A stretch of 64,000 nt of DNA, taken from assembly GCA_017311185.1 (NCBI GenBank), contig JAESUZ010005462.1:1550001-1614000 (forward strand), read 5' to 3'. A program made the position numbers and the translations under genes. Below the pieces are notes generated by a model. It did not search any database, was not told where the DNA came from, and was given only the letters and a program-made list of their open reading frames with translations. The stretch is from Proteles cristata cristata (Eukaryota; Chordata; Mammalia; Carnivora; Hyaenidae). Numbering within the stretch: position 1 is the first letter of the stretch; each line of letters opens with the position of its first letter. Of this stretch, positions 44,427 to 54,707 are shown in pieces.

Positions 44427-44651
44427 TTTTTTTAATTTTTTTAATGTTTTTTTATTTATTTCTAGGAGAGAGAGAGACAGAGTGAGCAGGGGAGGGTCAG
44501 AGAGAGAGGGAGTCACAGACTCTGAAACAGGCTCCAGGCTCTGAGCTGGCAGTCAGCACAGAGCCCGACGCGGGGCTCGAACCCACGAACCGCGAGATCA
44601 TGACCTAAGCGAAAGTCGGATGCTTAACCGACTAAGTCACCCAGGCGCCCC
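44427..44651 (-). mobile_element. CAN SINE, young feliform subfamily
   Basis: Near-consensus antisense copy ending CACCCAGGCGCCCC. Perfect 16-bp TSD TAATCTGTAATATTTA at 44411-44426 and 44652-44667. An L1 tail insertion lies immediately beside the right TSD. Confidence 0.97.
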
Positions 44652-44679
44652 TAATCTGTAATATTTAAAACGAAGTTGA

Positions 44680-44752
44680 CATGTGGGGATGAGCACTGGG
44701 TATTATATGGAAACCAACTTGACAATAAACTATTTTTAAAAAATAAATAAAT
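44680..44752 (+). mobile_element. 73-bp L1 3' tail insertion
   Basis: CATGTGGGGATGAGCACTGGGTATTATATGGAAACCAACTTGACAATAAACTATTTTTAAAAA matches the terminus of the L1 at 62100-62152. Perfect 13-bp TSD AAAACGAAGTTGA at 44667-44679 and 44753-44765 shows a genuine, extremely 5'-truncated retrotransposition. Confidence 0.92.
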
Positions 44753-44765
44753 AAAACGAAGTTGA

Positions 44766-45136
44766 AGGTAGACAGCATTATTTGAACAGCCTTTCCATGG
44801 ACTGTGGAAATCCATCTAATCATCAGGCTATCTTTACATTTCCTTAGGTGAGTTTTCATGGGTCACTTCCAGATCCATGCCACTGCTACCGACAGAAAAT
44901 TCAGTGCCATGGTTTCCTTGTAACCCTCATGTGCTCAACCTTCTCTGTACCATATCTGACAGAGGCAGAACTCAGCCTTTTTCCTTCCTTTCCACAGAGA
45001 CCAAGTAATAGGAGACATTTGCGAATCTGGCACATTTTCCTAAACGTTTGGAAAATCTTACGTTGCAAAAAACACCAAAAATCTTTGTTTGCTTACTTTT
45101 TTCTTCATTTTTATCTACAACCAAATTCCTATTCAT
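44766..45136. other. Unassigned sequence
   Basis: Nothing nameable; a 103-codon chance frame overlaps. Confidence 0.35.
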
Positions 45137-45770
45137 TTTTTTTATTGAGGTATAATTGACACATAACGTTATATTAGTTTCAGGAGTACAACATTAATGA
45201 TTCGATACACAGACACATTATGAAATGATCACCACAATAAAGTCTAGTGAAAGACATTCATCACCACACGGTTACAATTGTTTTTCTTGTGATGAGAACT
45301 TTTAATACAATACCGTATTATTAACTATATAGCCCCAATGTTGTACATTATATCCTCTGGACTAATTTACTTTATAACTAGAGGTTTGTACCTTTTGACC
45401 ACCTTTGCCCGTTTTCCACACCCCGCCCCCAACAACCCTCACTTCTGGCAACCACCAATCTGTTCTCTGTACCTATGAGCTGAGCTCAGTTTCGTAATGT
45501 TTTCTTTTTCTCTTTCTTTCTTTCTTTGGTTCTGCATATAAGTGAGATCATATAGTATTTGTATTTTTCTGCCTGACTTATTTCACTTAGCACAACACCC
45601 TCTAAGTCTATCCATGTTGTTGCAAATGGTGAGATTTCCTTTTTTTACGGCTGAATAATATTCTCATGTGTGTGTGTGATATATACACACATATATGATA
45701 TATACACATATATCATACAAATATCATATATATATGTTATTTTCTTTATTCATTCATCCGTTGATTAATT
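45137..45770 (-). mobile_element. Old L1 3' UTR, antisense
   Basis: TTTTTTATTGAGGTATAATTGACACATAACG, GATCACCACAATAAAGTC, CACTTCTGGCAACCACCAATCTGTTCTCTGT, TGCATATAAGTGAGATCATATAGTATTTG, CCATGTTGTTGCAAATGG and GGCTGAATAATATTC give the full antisense order of an older L1 3' end. A TG/TA simple tract interrupts it at 45667-45740. Confidence 0.9.
45667..45740 (+). repeat. (TG)n/(TA)n compound simple repeat
   Basis: TGTGTG run followed by alternating ATATAC/ATATAT words within the old L1. Confidence 0.85.
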
Positions 45771-45775
45771 AAAAG

Positions 45776-46246
45776 CTCTTGTTCTTAATTAAGATTCTGG
45801 AGTGCTCCCCAGGGGAATTATAAAACGGGTCAGAGAGGAAAGAAGGAACAAGAGGCCACCAGCTGCTAAAAGGAGATGTCTGTGTGCACTTGGTATCACA
45901 CTCCAGAACTGAAATTATTTTGCTTTCCATTTTCTCTCTTTCTGCACCCTTAGGGACATGGTCAGTCTCAATCTCCCAGGTAGACTGAAATGAAAATCTA
46001 AGCTCTGAAGCCAGCAAAAAGTATTTTAAGATTTTTTTGTTTCCTCCATAGAATACTTTTTTAATTGACTAAAAGGTATCTCATTCTCCTGCCCATTTGA
46101 TTCTAAGGTGATATTTTATCGGCACTGACCGCTTCTCCATAACCACAGAGGCAGAAAGAGTATTGCTGTTGGATATTTTTTTTAAAAACACTTATTTTTA
46201 AAATTTTTAAAGGATTTGGAACTCCTTCATGTAAACATGAAGAGCA

Positions 46247-46278
<32 letters not shown>

Positions 46279-47040
46279 AACAGCCAGCTGGATCCCTGTG
46301 GAGTTTCCCCATCCAGACGGGTTATGATCCTTCTAGCAGATTCCCAGTTAATCTACCTATTTCTTTTTCAATTTGGCGGCACAAAAGTAAACTAAGCATT
46401 TTGCTTTTCCTAGTGACAAAGAGGCCTCGAATGAAGAAGGACTACTGTAATAGAAATCTGGAGAAAATGGAGGTAAATATTTCCCTGATAAATGAAATCT
46501 TCAACTGGATTCTCTTTCCACAATTAAATTTGCTAGCTTAGTCGCCTGGTTTGCTATGCAGTGATTAATGCATTAAACCAATTAAACTCTAAGTAACTCT
46601 TCACATTTGTTTGCCTATTTTTTTTAGAAGTGTACACACAGAATGAGTCTGAATCAGAGGTGTAATTTATTTGTCTGCAATCTTGAGTCAGCGAGTTTCC
46701 CCAGGGTATCTTTCAACCGGTTCGTTCTGAATCTCAGTGGAGTTTTTTTTCTTCTTCAAAATATGTGATGTATTTAGAAACAGGTTACTCAGCATAGAGC
46801 CCAAAGTGTTCCATGTTTTCTATTTCAGAATTTGCCCACATGACTTAAGAAACTTCAAAACTATGTGCTCTCTGCTTTTACAGATCTGAATTGGTATGCA
46901 GTGGTACATGTTGTTACTGTGCTTCCTTTATCTCAGAAATCAGAAACAGCCACCATCTCTAGACATGCCTATCAATATTGGAAAGGTAAATTGAGAATAG
47001 AGGAGAGACAGACTTCACACGTCCTTTCAAGTCTATTAAG
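45776..47040. other. Unassigned, possibly unique; weak candidate exon inside
   Basis: Repeat-poor AT-rich sequence with a small CAAAA run at 46246-46278. A 59-bp interval (46414-46472) has acceptor- and donor-like ends and one open phase. A perfect 12-bp palindrome TTAATGCATTAA lies at 46565-46576 among TAAT words. Confidence 0.4.
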
Positions 47041-47407
47041 CTTTTTAAGTTTTTATTTTAATTCCAGTTATCATAAAGTGCTATGTTAGCTTCAGAAGTG
47101 CAATATAATGATTCAACAATTCCATACACCACCCAATGCTCATCACAAATGCACTCCTTAATCCCCATCACCTATTTCACCCATCCCCCCACCCACCTCC
47201 CCTCTGGTAACCATGAGATTGTCCTCTATAATTAAAAGTCTGTTTCTTGCTTTCTCTCTCTCTCTCATCACCCCACTTCCGTTTGTTTTGTTTATTAAAT
47301 TCCACATGAATGAAATTATATGGTATTTGTCATTCTCTTGTCTGACATATTTCGCTTAGTATTATACTCTTTAGCTCCATCCATGTTGCTGCAAATGGCA
47401 AGATTTC

Positions 47408-47634
47408 TTTCTTTCTTTTTTTTTTTTTTTAAATGTTTTATTTATTTCTGAGAGAGAGAGAGAACAGGAGCAGGGGAGGGTCAGAGAGAGAGGGAGATAC
47501 AGAATCCGAAACAGGCTCCAGGCTCTGAGCTGGCTGTCAGCACAGAGCCAATGTGGGGCTCAAACCCATGAACCGTGAAATCATGACCTGAGCCGAAGTC
47601 GGATGCTTAAACGACTGAGCCACCCAGGCACCCC
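47408..47634 (-). mobile_element. CAN SINE inserted in L1
   Basis: Antisense copy with long T tract, GGCTGTCAGCACAGAGCC, ending CACCCAGGCACCCC. TSD GGCAAGATTTC at 47397-47407 and 47635-47645 within the L1 3' UTR, so this SINE is younger than the L1. Confidence 0.95.
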
Positions 47635-47639
47635 GGCAA

Positions 47640-49216
47640 GATTTCATTCTTTTTTATGGCTGATTAATATTCCATTGCATGTATAAACCACATCTTTATC
47701 CATCCATCAATCAATCGATGGCCACTTGGGCTGCTTCCATATCTTGGCTATTGTAAATAATGCTGCAATAAACATGAGGTGCATGTATCCCTTTGAGTTA
47801 GTGTTCTGGCATTCTTTTGGTAAATACCCAGTGGTTAATTGCTGGATTGTATGGTAGTCTTATTTTTAACTTTTTGAGAAACCTCTATACTGTTTTCCAC
47901 AGTGGTTGCACCAGTTTGCATTCCTACCTACAGTGCACAATTGTTCCTTTTTCTCTATATCCTCACCAATGCCTGTTATTTATTGTGTTCTTGATTTTAG
48001 CCATCTGATAGGTGTGAGATGATTTCTTATTGTAGTTTTGATTTGCATTTCCCTGACGGTAAGTGATGATGAGCATCTTTTCATGTGTCTGTTGGCCATC
48101 TGTATGTCTTGTTAGAGATATGCCTGTTCATGTCTTCTGCCCATTTTTTCAGTTAGATCATTTGTTTCCTGGATGTTGAGTGGTATAAGTTATTTATATA
48201 TTTTTGGATACTAACCCTTTATCAAAAATGTCATTTGCAAATATTTTCTCCCAATCCATAGGTTACCTTTTAGTTTTATTGGTTATATTCTTTGCTGTTC
48301 AGAAGCGTTTTATTTTGATGTAATTCCAATAGTTTATTTTTACTTTTGTTTTCCTTGCCTTAGGAGACATTATCTAGAAAGCAGTTGCTACTGCCAATGT
48401 CAAAAAAGTTGCTGCCTGTGTTCTCTTCTAGGAATTTTATGGTTTCCACTATCACATTTAGGTCTTTGTTCTATTTTGCAGTTTTTGTGTATGTTGTAAG
48501 AAAGTGGTCCAGTTTTCCCCACACCATTTGTTGAACTCTTTTTTTCCTTAGATATTTTTTCCTGGTTGTCAAGGATTAATTGACTGCATAATTGTGGGTT
48601 TGTTTCTGGATTTTCTATTCTGTTCTATTGATCTATGTGTCTATTTTTGTGCCAGTACCATATTGTTTTGATTACTCGAACTATGTAATACAACTTGAAG
48701 TCTAGATTCTGAAGCCTCCAGCTTTGCCTTTCTCTTTCAAGATTACTTTGACTATGATAGGTCTTTTCTGGTTCCATACAAATTTTAGGATTGTTTATTC
48801 TAGTAATTCGGAAAATGCTATTGGCATTTTGTTAGGAATTGTATTAGATGTATACATTGCTTTGGGTAGTATATATATTTACATTTTGTTCTTTCAATCC
48901 CTGAGCATGGAATGTCTTTCCATTTCTTTGCGTCCTCTTCAATTTCTTTCATCAGTGTTTTATAGTTTTCAGAGTAAAGGTCTTTCACCTTTTTGATTAG
49001 GTTTATTCCTAGGTATCTTATTATTTTTGGTGCAATTGTAAATGAGATTGTTTTCTTGATTTCTGTTTCTGCTTCTTCATCATTGGTGTATAGAAATGCA
49101 ACAGATTTCTGCATGTTGATTTTGTATACTGCGACTTTACTAAATTCATGTATCAGTTCTAGCAGTGTTTTGGTGGAATCTTTAGGGTTTTCTATATAGA
49201 GTATCATGTCATCCAC
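47640..49216 (-). pseudogene. L1 ORF2 remnant
   Basis: Degenerate C-terminal two-thirds of the L1 reverse-transcriptase polyprotein. The longest intact piece, 48818-49216, begins at [11 protein letters not shown] (RT catalytic loop) and goes on through [15 protein letters not shown], then [13 protein letters not shown], then [15 protein letters not shown], the thumb-region order of L1 ORF2. Downstream frames are broken by stops. There is no upstream endonuclease, so it is inactive. Confidence 0.88.
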
Positions 49217-49639
49217 AAATAGTGAAAGTTTTGCTTCTTTCTTATTAATTTGTATGCCTTTTATTTCTTTTTGTTGTCTGATTGTTGTGGCTAGGACTCT
49301 CAGTACTATGTTGAATAAATATGGTGAGAGTGGACAGCCTCGTATTGTTCCTGACCTTAGCGGAAAAGCCTTCAGTCCCCCCCCCCCCCATTAAGGATGA
49401 TTTATCTGTGGGTTTTAAGTCTATTAAACTTCATGGCACAGCAGCATTAGATAATATTTTATCTAAAGTTCAAAAGAAGTTTTCTTCCTAAACATTTATT
49501 TAGCTTTTGGCCTTAGGCTAAAAGAAAATCAAAGATACACATAACCATTAGAACCCAGATACATAACTTTTTTTCCAGACCAACAACTCTTCTAGAATAT
49601 TCATGAAACTCTGTGGTGCATGGCCAAAAAGACACCAGA

Positions 49640-49800
49640 ACTCAAGCTCCAGGTCTGCTACTACTTAACATGTAATGGTGGCTGAGTTACTTACCCTGGC
49701 TGGGCCTCAGTTTCCTGATGTATGAAATGGGGATTATACCTGGTCATCCTACCTCACAAAGTTGTGTTTAGGCTCAAGTGGTTTAATGCTTGTGGAGGCC
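49640..49800 (+). mobile_element. MIR SINE
   Basis: AACTCAAGCTCCAGGTCTGCTACTACTTA, then GTTACTTACCCTGGCTGGGCCTCAGTTTCCTGATGTATGAAATGGGGATTATACC, then CTACCTCACAAAGTTGTG, sense MIR order. Confidence 0.82.
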
Positions 49801-49852
49801 ATTTACAGTGTGAGAGGTTGTCCTGCCATAGAGCGTTGTTGTGTGGCTTTTT

Positions 49853-50067
49853 TTTTAAATGTTTACTTATTTACTTTGAGAGAGAGAGAGAAAGTGTGTG
49901 TGTGCAGTGGGGGAATGGCAGAGAGAGAGAGGAAGAGAGAGAATCCCAAGCAGGCTCCACACCATCAGCACAAAGCCCAATGCAGTCTCAAACACACAAA
50001 CTGTAGGACCATGACCTGAGTTGAAATCAAGTCAGATGCCCAACCGAATGAGCCACCCAGGTGCCCC
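49853..50067 (-). mobile_element. CAN SINE, older copy
   Basis: Antisense: TTTACTTATTTACTTTGAGAG, CAAAGCCCAATGCAGTCTC, ending CACCCAGGTGCCCC. TSD TGTGTGGCTTTTT at 49840-49852 and 50068-50080, inserted just downstream of a MIR. Confidence 0.94.
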
Positions 50068-50080
50068 TGTGTGGCTTTTT

Positions 50081-51345
50081 ATTATTGCCCTGAAAGTCAA
50101 CTTAGAGAGGTCTGCAAAAGGACCATGTGGTGCAGGGGGAAATTATCAGAATGACTAACATTTTATTCTCAATATTAATTTCTCTTTTTGTACGTATTTA
50201 TGGAGTGTGTGATTTGTGTGTGTTTGATGGTAAATTGGCTTGATTAGCATCAGTTCCAACCTTTTTTCTGATTGCCAAGGCTGGAAAGCCAAAAAACTAT
50301 GCTTCCCAGACCACTAGTGACTGAGGTGCCAGAGGTAATTAACCTTTGTGTATTGCCCACATTTGTCGCTTCTGTAAACCTGATGCCTTCATATCTGCCC
50401 TGCATGCATATACTGGATAAGCCTTATCCTGGACAACCCAGTGATATGCTTGAGTCACCTCATCTTGGCCTCCTGCCTCCCTAGTAGTGGCCCCACCCCC
50501 TCTCCACACACCAGGAGGACTCTTCCTGGGATGGGGAGTGCTTTCTGAATACAAACCAACCAATCAGAGCCTATACCCAACCAGCTCTTCGCACACGCCA
50601 GCCACTGTCCACCTGCTCTGATCACCCTAGGGTCAGGTGTCAGACATACAGGTACAGCTCCTATGCCCCAGAGCCTGCTGGAAAATTTCAAACTAGTCAG
50701 CCCTAAGCCTGATTACCCTGCCCCCCATCTATTATTTCCTGCAGAAACCCTAAGACTCTAATTCACATTTCCCCTCTCTTCCTTTGCCTCTTGTAGAACC
50801 CTGGTGCTTCCCATGTGGCCCTACATGACATGCACATCTCTTGGGATCTGTGAGATGTAAGCTATTCTTTCAATCACATCCTTTCCTGATCTGTTGGCCT
50901 CACCCTACCTCAGATTTTCTATCAATATGCTGTGTTTTCAAACATGTTGCAAAGCAGCTGCACTCATCAGAGACTTGGATTTGGAAGGTTAAGAGGAAAG
51001 GAGGTGGGGCGTCCATTTGCTGGGTCACCCACGTGCAGCATGACCCTGGAACTACGAGTTTGGCAGCAACTTCCTGATCTCTGCTTTACAACTAAGACAC
51101 TTGGTCCCTGGAGCCAAGAGACCCTGCGTGTGCCTTCTGACCTCGCAGTGTCCTGAGTGGCAAAGGCAGGAGCATCCTTGTCAGGCTGGGTCTGCAGTGT
51201 GTTCCTGGGGGCCTTTACCATGTTCCAGTCCAGAGTGTATTCCTCCAGCTCCTTGTAAACAGCGGATTCTCTAGATTAAAGCTTTGTTTAGACCTTCTGT
51301 TATCTGCCACCCAACTCTGCCTGATATAGTGTTTCATAGTATATG
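50081..51345. other. Unassigned, possible LTR
   Basis: CCAACCAATCAGAGCC at 50565-50580 is a CCAAT-like word, and 50740-50920 ends in AGATGTAAGCTATTCTTTCAATCACATCC, which would fit an ERV-type LTR. I cannot confirm ends or name a family. No coding frame. Confidence 0.3.
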
Positions 51346-51349
51346 TATC

Positions 51350-51895
51350 ATGTAGGATCCAGTCAAGAGAAAGAAACCACACCAGTCATTTGAACAGAGA
51401 AAGTTAAACATGTAGAATTATTAAGGAACGCAGGATTCACTCCTAAGAGGGGTGGGGAAAAAAAGCACTGAAGAAGACACAAGTAGCCAATGTAAGAAGC
51501 AGCCCCTACCTCTATGGCTAACACAGTTGGACAAGGTTTTCCTCCTGTCACCAGAGTGAAGATTCAGACCTCACTGCGAGGTGTGGCTGAAGCTTCCTGG
51601 AAGGTGAGAGAGCTCACCGAGGGCCACAGGCCAGGGCAGGAAACTGCTTGCTGTGTTGCCAGCAAAAATGGCTAGAAAGGCTCCTGTTGGGTTTTCCAGA
51701 GAGGCTCCCTGGGGAGCACCCTCAGGGTGTTGGAACGATCTGCTGAGAGGTTACCTGGGCCACCAGGAAAACACCCTGGAGAGAATGTGCTCTGGCACAG
51801 CCACTGGTGGGGAATCTTCCCGGGGCGTAGCCAGGGTGTAGGTGCAAGAGGAAAAGGCCCTGGATTCAGGGAGAAAAGCCCCTCCCTCTTATAGT
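51350..51895 (-). mobile_element. ERVL-type LTR-like copy 1
   Basis: Its left end (TCCAGTCAAGAGAAAGAAACCAC, then CATTTGAACAGAGAAAGTTAAA) is repeated at 51912-51960 as TCCAATCAGGAGAGAGAAACCAT, then AATTTGAAACAAGCAAACTTAAA. I interpret both blocks as members of one old LTR-like family. The rest of the alignment is only approximate. Confidence 0.4.
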
Positions 51896-51904
51896 GTTAT
51901 TCAT

Positions 51905-53330
51905 CTGGGTCCAATCAGGAGAGAGAAACCATACAATAATTTGAAACAAGCAAACTTAAAACAATAAACAGGCAAAACATAAAAACATGAAAAGGCAAAA
52001 CATAAAAAGAATTACAGTAAAACCTTGGTTTGCAAGCATAATTTGTTCTGGAAACATGCTTGGAATCCAAAGCACTTGTATATCAAACCGAATTTCCCTA
52101 CGAGAAATAATGTAAGCTCAGATGATTCATTCCAGAACCCAAAAATATTTATATAAAAATGATTACAATACTGTAATATAATACAAAATAATAGAGGAAA
52201 TACAAAACATAAAGAAAATAAACAAATTAACTTGCACTTTGAAAACCTTTGTGGCTGGCACAAGAGAGAAGAGGGTTATTGTGTAGGATGACTTTCATTA
52301 TCACTAATGGAATCACTGCTATTTATTGGCTCAATGGAATCTTTTTCTGCATGGGGGCCATTGTATACACTCACACAGATGTTGACTACAGTACAGTATT
52401 AATAAATTCTTGTCATATACTGTATTTAATGTAATTGGCAATAAGGCAGCAGAGGAAAGTGTCTGTATCCACAGGCAGCCTGACCTAGAATGAAGCAAAG
52501 CATTCCTAAGCTCACTCTTATATGGAAAAGCAAGAGACTGTCCACAGGTGCTTTGAAGTGACAAAAAATACACTAGTGCCAGTTGTGGGCTCCTGCCAAC
52601 ATTCTGAAAAACCACAGATTTCTGCCAAATACTCTGGCCTGAGTCTGAGCATTTGAGCATGGGAGACAATCATCCACAACCCCACAGTGAGAGAGAGAAG
52701 AGTCATTGGATCAGTTGTGATCATGTGATGTTCGCTGTCATGTACTATTCATATTGTAAGACATCGCTTGTTTATCAAGTTAAAATTTTGTAGAAATTTT
52801 TGCTTGTCTTGCAGAACACTCACAGAACAACTTACTTGCCATCCAAGGTTTTACTGTAGCAGCTATAATGGGGGATGGGAATAATGAAGGAATGGCTAGT
52901 GAGAAGTAAAGAGAATTCTAAAAACAGGAGACACAGATATAAGCAGCAGCAATACCTCTAGAACTGAAATAGAATGTCCAAAGAAGCAACTATGCCCCAA
53001 CCCTGAGCTAGAATCCAAACTCTGCTATAAGGTCATGAGGTCATGGCTGTGGCTCAGTCAATAGCAGACTAGTTGCTGTCTCACCAGTGGAACTTGCTGG
53101 AAATCTGTCCTCTAAGTTACCCCAGAAAGCTGCTCCTGGGAGGTGTCTCATTGGACTTCCACTACAAAGCTTCCTGAAGGGGGTGCCAGGAAATTTTCTG
53201 ACCTCCAAGTGTTCCTGGCTATCCTGCATCAGAAGACACTGATATCTCCAGGATCTCCAGGATCTCAAAGGAGCTCAAGGAAGGGAAGTTTTGGTGATAT
53301 GAAGTATTGAGTTGATCATTGATAATAGTC
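51905..53330 (-). mobile_element. ERVL-type 3' LTR-like block, split by Tigger
   Basis: This is a second copy of the LTR-like family, interrupted by the DNA transposon at 52015-52856. Read on the minus strand it directly follows a purine tract (CAAAGGGGTG at 53331-53340), which sits where the polypurine tract of a minus-strand provirus would be. Subtracting the transposon leaves about 580 bp. The family name is not certain. Confidence 0.5.
52015..52856. mobile_element. Tigger-like (pogo) DNA transposon, nonautonomous
   Basis: Inverted termini: left CAGTAAAACCTTGGTTTGCA, right complement CAGTAAAACCTTGGATGGCA. Both are flanked by TA (52013-52014 and 52857-52858), the Tc1/mariner target. Length 842 bp. 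The interior is AT-rich with no transposase frame. Long inner sequence and carnivore context suggest the carnivore Tigger1-type nonautonomous group, by recollection. Confidence 0.88.
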
Positions 53331-53340
53331 CACCCCTTTG
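53331..53340 (-). other. Polypurine-tract-like site
   Basis: CAAAGGGGTG on the minus strand, immediately upstream of the 3' LTR-like block, as expected for plus-strand priming of an ERVL-type element. The position is inferred. Confidence 0.45.
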
Positions 53341-53820
53341 GCTACCTAGCTTCTAGATGCATTTTTTTTTACACACATTCGAACTTTTGTACCCACTTCT
53401 TTCCCAAATGAGGAAGCACAATGGCCATTGTACCCATCCCTGGATATGTTAATTACTTTTCCGATTCAGTCATAGACCCACTGAATATTCCGTCACCTAA
53501 AGAATAAATGATAAAGTTTCTTCATATATAAAATAATGGAAGGGGAAGAGAGAAGAAAATGGCTATCATACACACATAAAGACATACACAGCTAACCAAA
53601 GAGAAAATAGGCAGAGATACTTCATTACCCCCTAATGTAACTGGCCACAAGGCTGTTATCTGTGGCCTCCTTCTTCCACCTCCCATTCCATAGTTCCCTT
53701 CCCTTCAGCCAGAACTTCAGCTGGTCCTTTAGGTCATCACCTTGTAAAATGATCCAAAACTTCATTGACAAAATGGTCTGAATCTTAGTTATTTTCCCCC
53801 TTTTTTGTGGGGGAGGAGGA
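53341..53820 (-). mobile_element. ERVL-type internal region, unassigned part
   Basis: Lies between the dUTPase remnant and the LTR-like block. No domain is readable in it. It is placed in the provirus only by context. Confidence 0.35.
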
Positions 53821-54695
53821 AAGGTCTGCAGTTTTCTATAAACTTTCCACTACCAGGCATGGAAATATTTAGAGTTACCCTAGGAATCCCCTGGGTTCCA
53901 GATACCATCCCCATTGCCCTATTGAGTAGCAGCAACACAATCTCCCCTTGGTTATTAGAATCAATCACTCCAGCCAGTAGAGTGACCTCTTCTTCTACCT
54001 AGTGGTTAGTGGTGTAATAAGCCCAAAATAGACATGTGGTAGTCTCACACAATTCATTGGAACCATTATGATGTCCAGTGGTGGAAGCATTATCCCTTGG
54101 ACTAAGATCTCCAGACTAGCAGAACACAGAGATGCTGGGTTAAGAAGCAACATTGCTGTGAGTGGGTTATTAGTGACAATGAGGAGAGGAACAACTCTTC
54201 TCCTATTTCTTGAATCCTAGATCCATGGATCTTAGCAAAGGAGAAACATCCTTTAAGACAATTCCATTCTTCAGTGTGTTATATCCCAACAGGCATTCTA
54301 AAAGAGTCTTCATTAAGCCATTCTGCCTTTCAGTTAAGCTAGCTGGTTGCTTCCAGGTGATGGAGTATATGGGCAATTTCATGGCATGAGACCATTCCCA
54401 CACTTCCCTTGTGGAATTCCTTGATCATAAGCAGTGCTGTGCAGATTACCATGACATTGAATGAGGCATTCCAGAATCCACAGGTACAGAATCCTCCTGG
54501 CAGAGGCAATAGAGACAGGTAAGGCATATCTATAGGCAGAATATGTTGTCTGTGCCTCTGAGGATGAATCTCTGCCCCTGCAAGAGCACCAGTGCATCCC
54601 CATGTCCCCAGGTGGCTGGCTAGTCTCCTCAAGGAAGGTGCTATACTGGGGACTTAGTGTTGGTCTCTGCTGCTGGTAGATTGGATACTTAGAAA
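53820..54695 (-). pseudogene. Degenerate ERVL pol: integrase and dUTPase remnants
   Basis: Minus-strand old endogenous retrovirus-like pol, broken by stops and frameshifts. Between about 54650 and 54200 the translation shows the integrase-core order ECLIQCHG, then DQGIP, then SITWKQPASLTERQNGLMK in a neighbouring frame. This resembles the ERVL phrase with a catalytic Asp and the PEAAGLIERWNGLLK-type helix. Between about 54100 and 53830 a dUTPase-like stretch shows VTLLAGVIDSNNQGEIVLLL. A dUTPase downstream of integrase is typical of class III ERVL. The upstream part is cut off by the L1 at 54708. Non-functional. Confidence 0.65.
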
Positions 54696-54707
54696 AGTTC
54701 CACGCTT

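Larger units (their letters stand above)
47045..49418 (-). mobile_element. 5'-truncated L1, antisense
   Basis: Antisense L1: 3' UTR at 47050-47390, ORF2 C-terminal part to about 49200, and the upstream RT region to about 49418. A SINE splits it at 47408-47634. On the minus strand the RT motif [11 protein letters not shown] is readable near 49190-49216, so the catalytic Asp pair is retained in this copy. A C13 homopolymer (49377-49389) lies near its upstream end. Confidence 0.93.
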
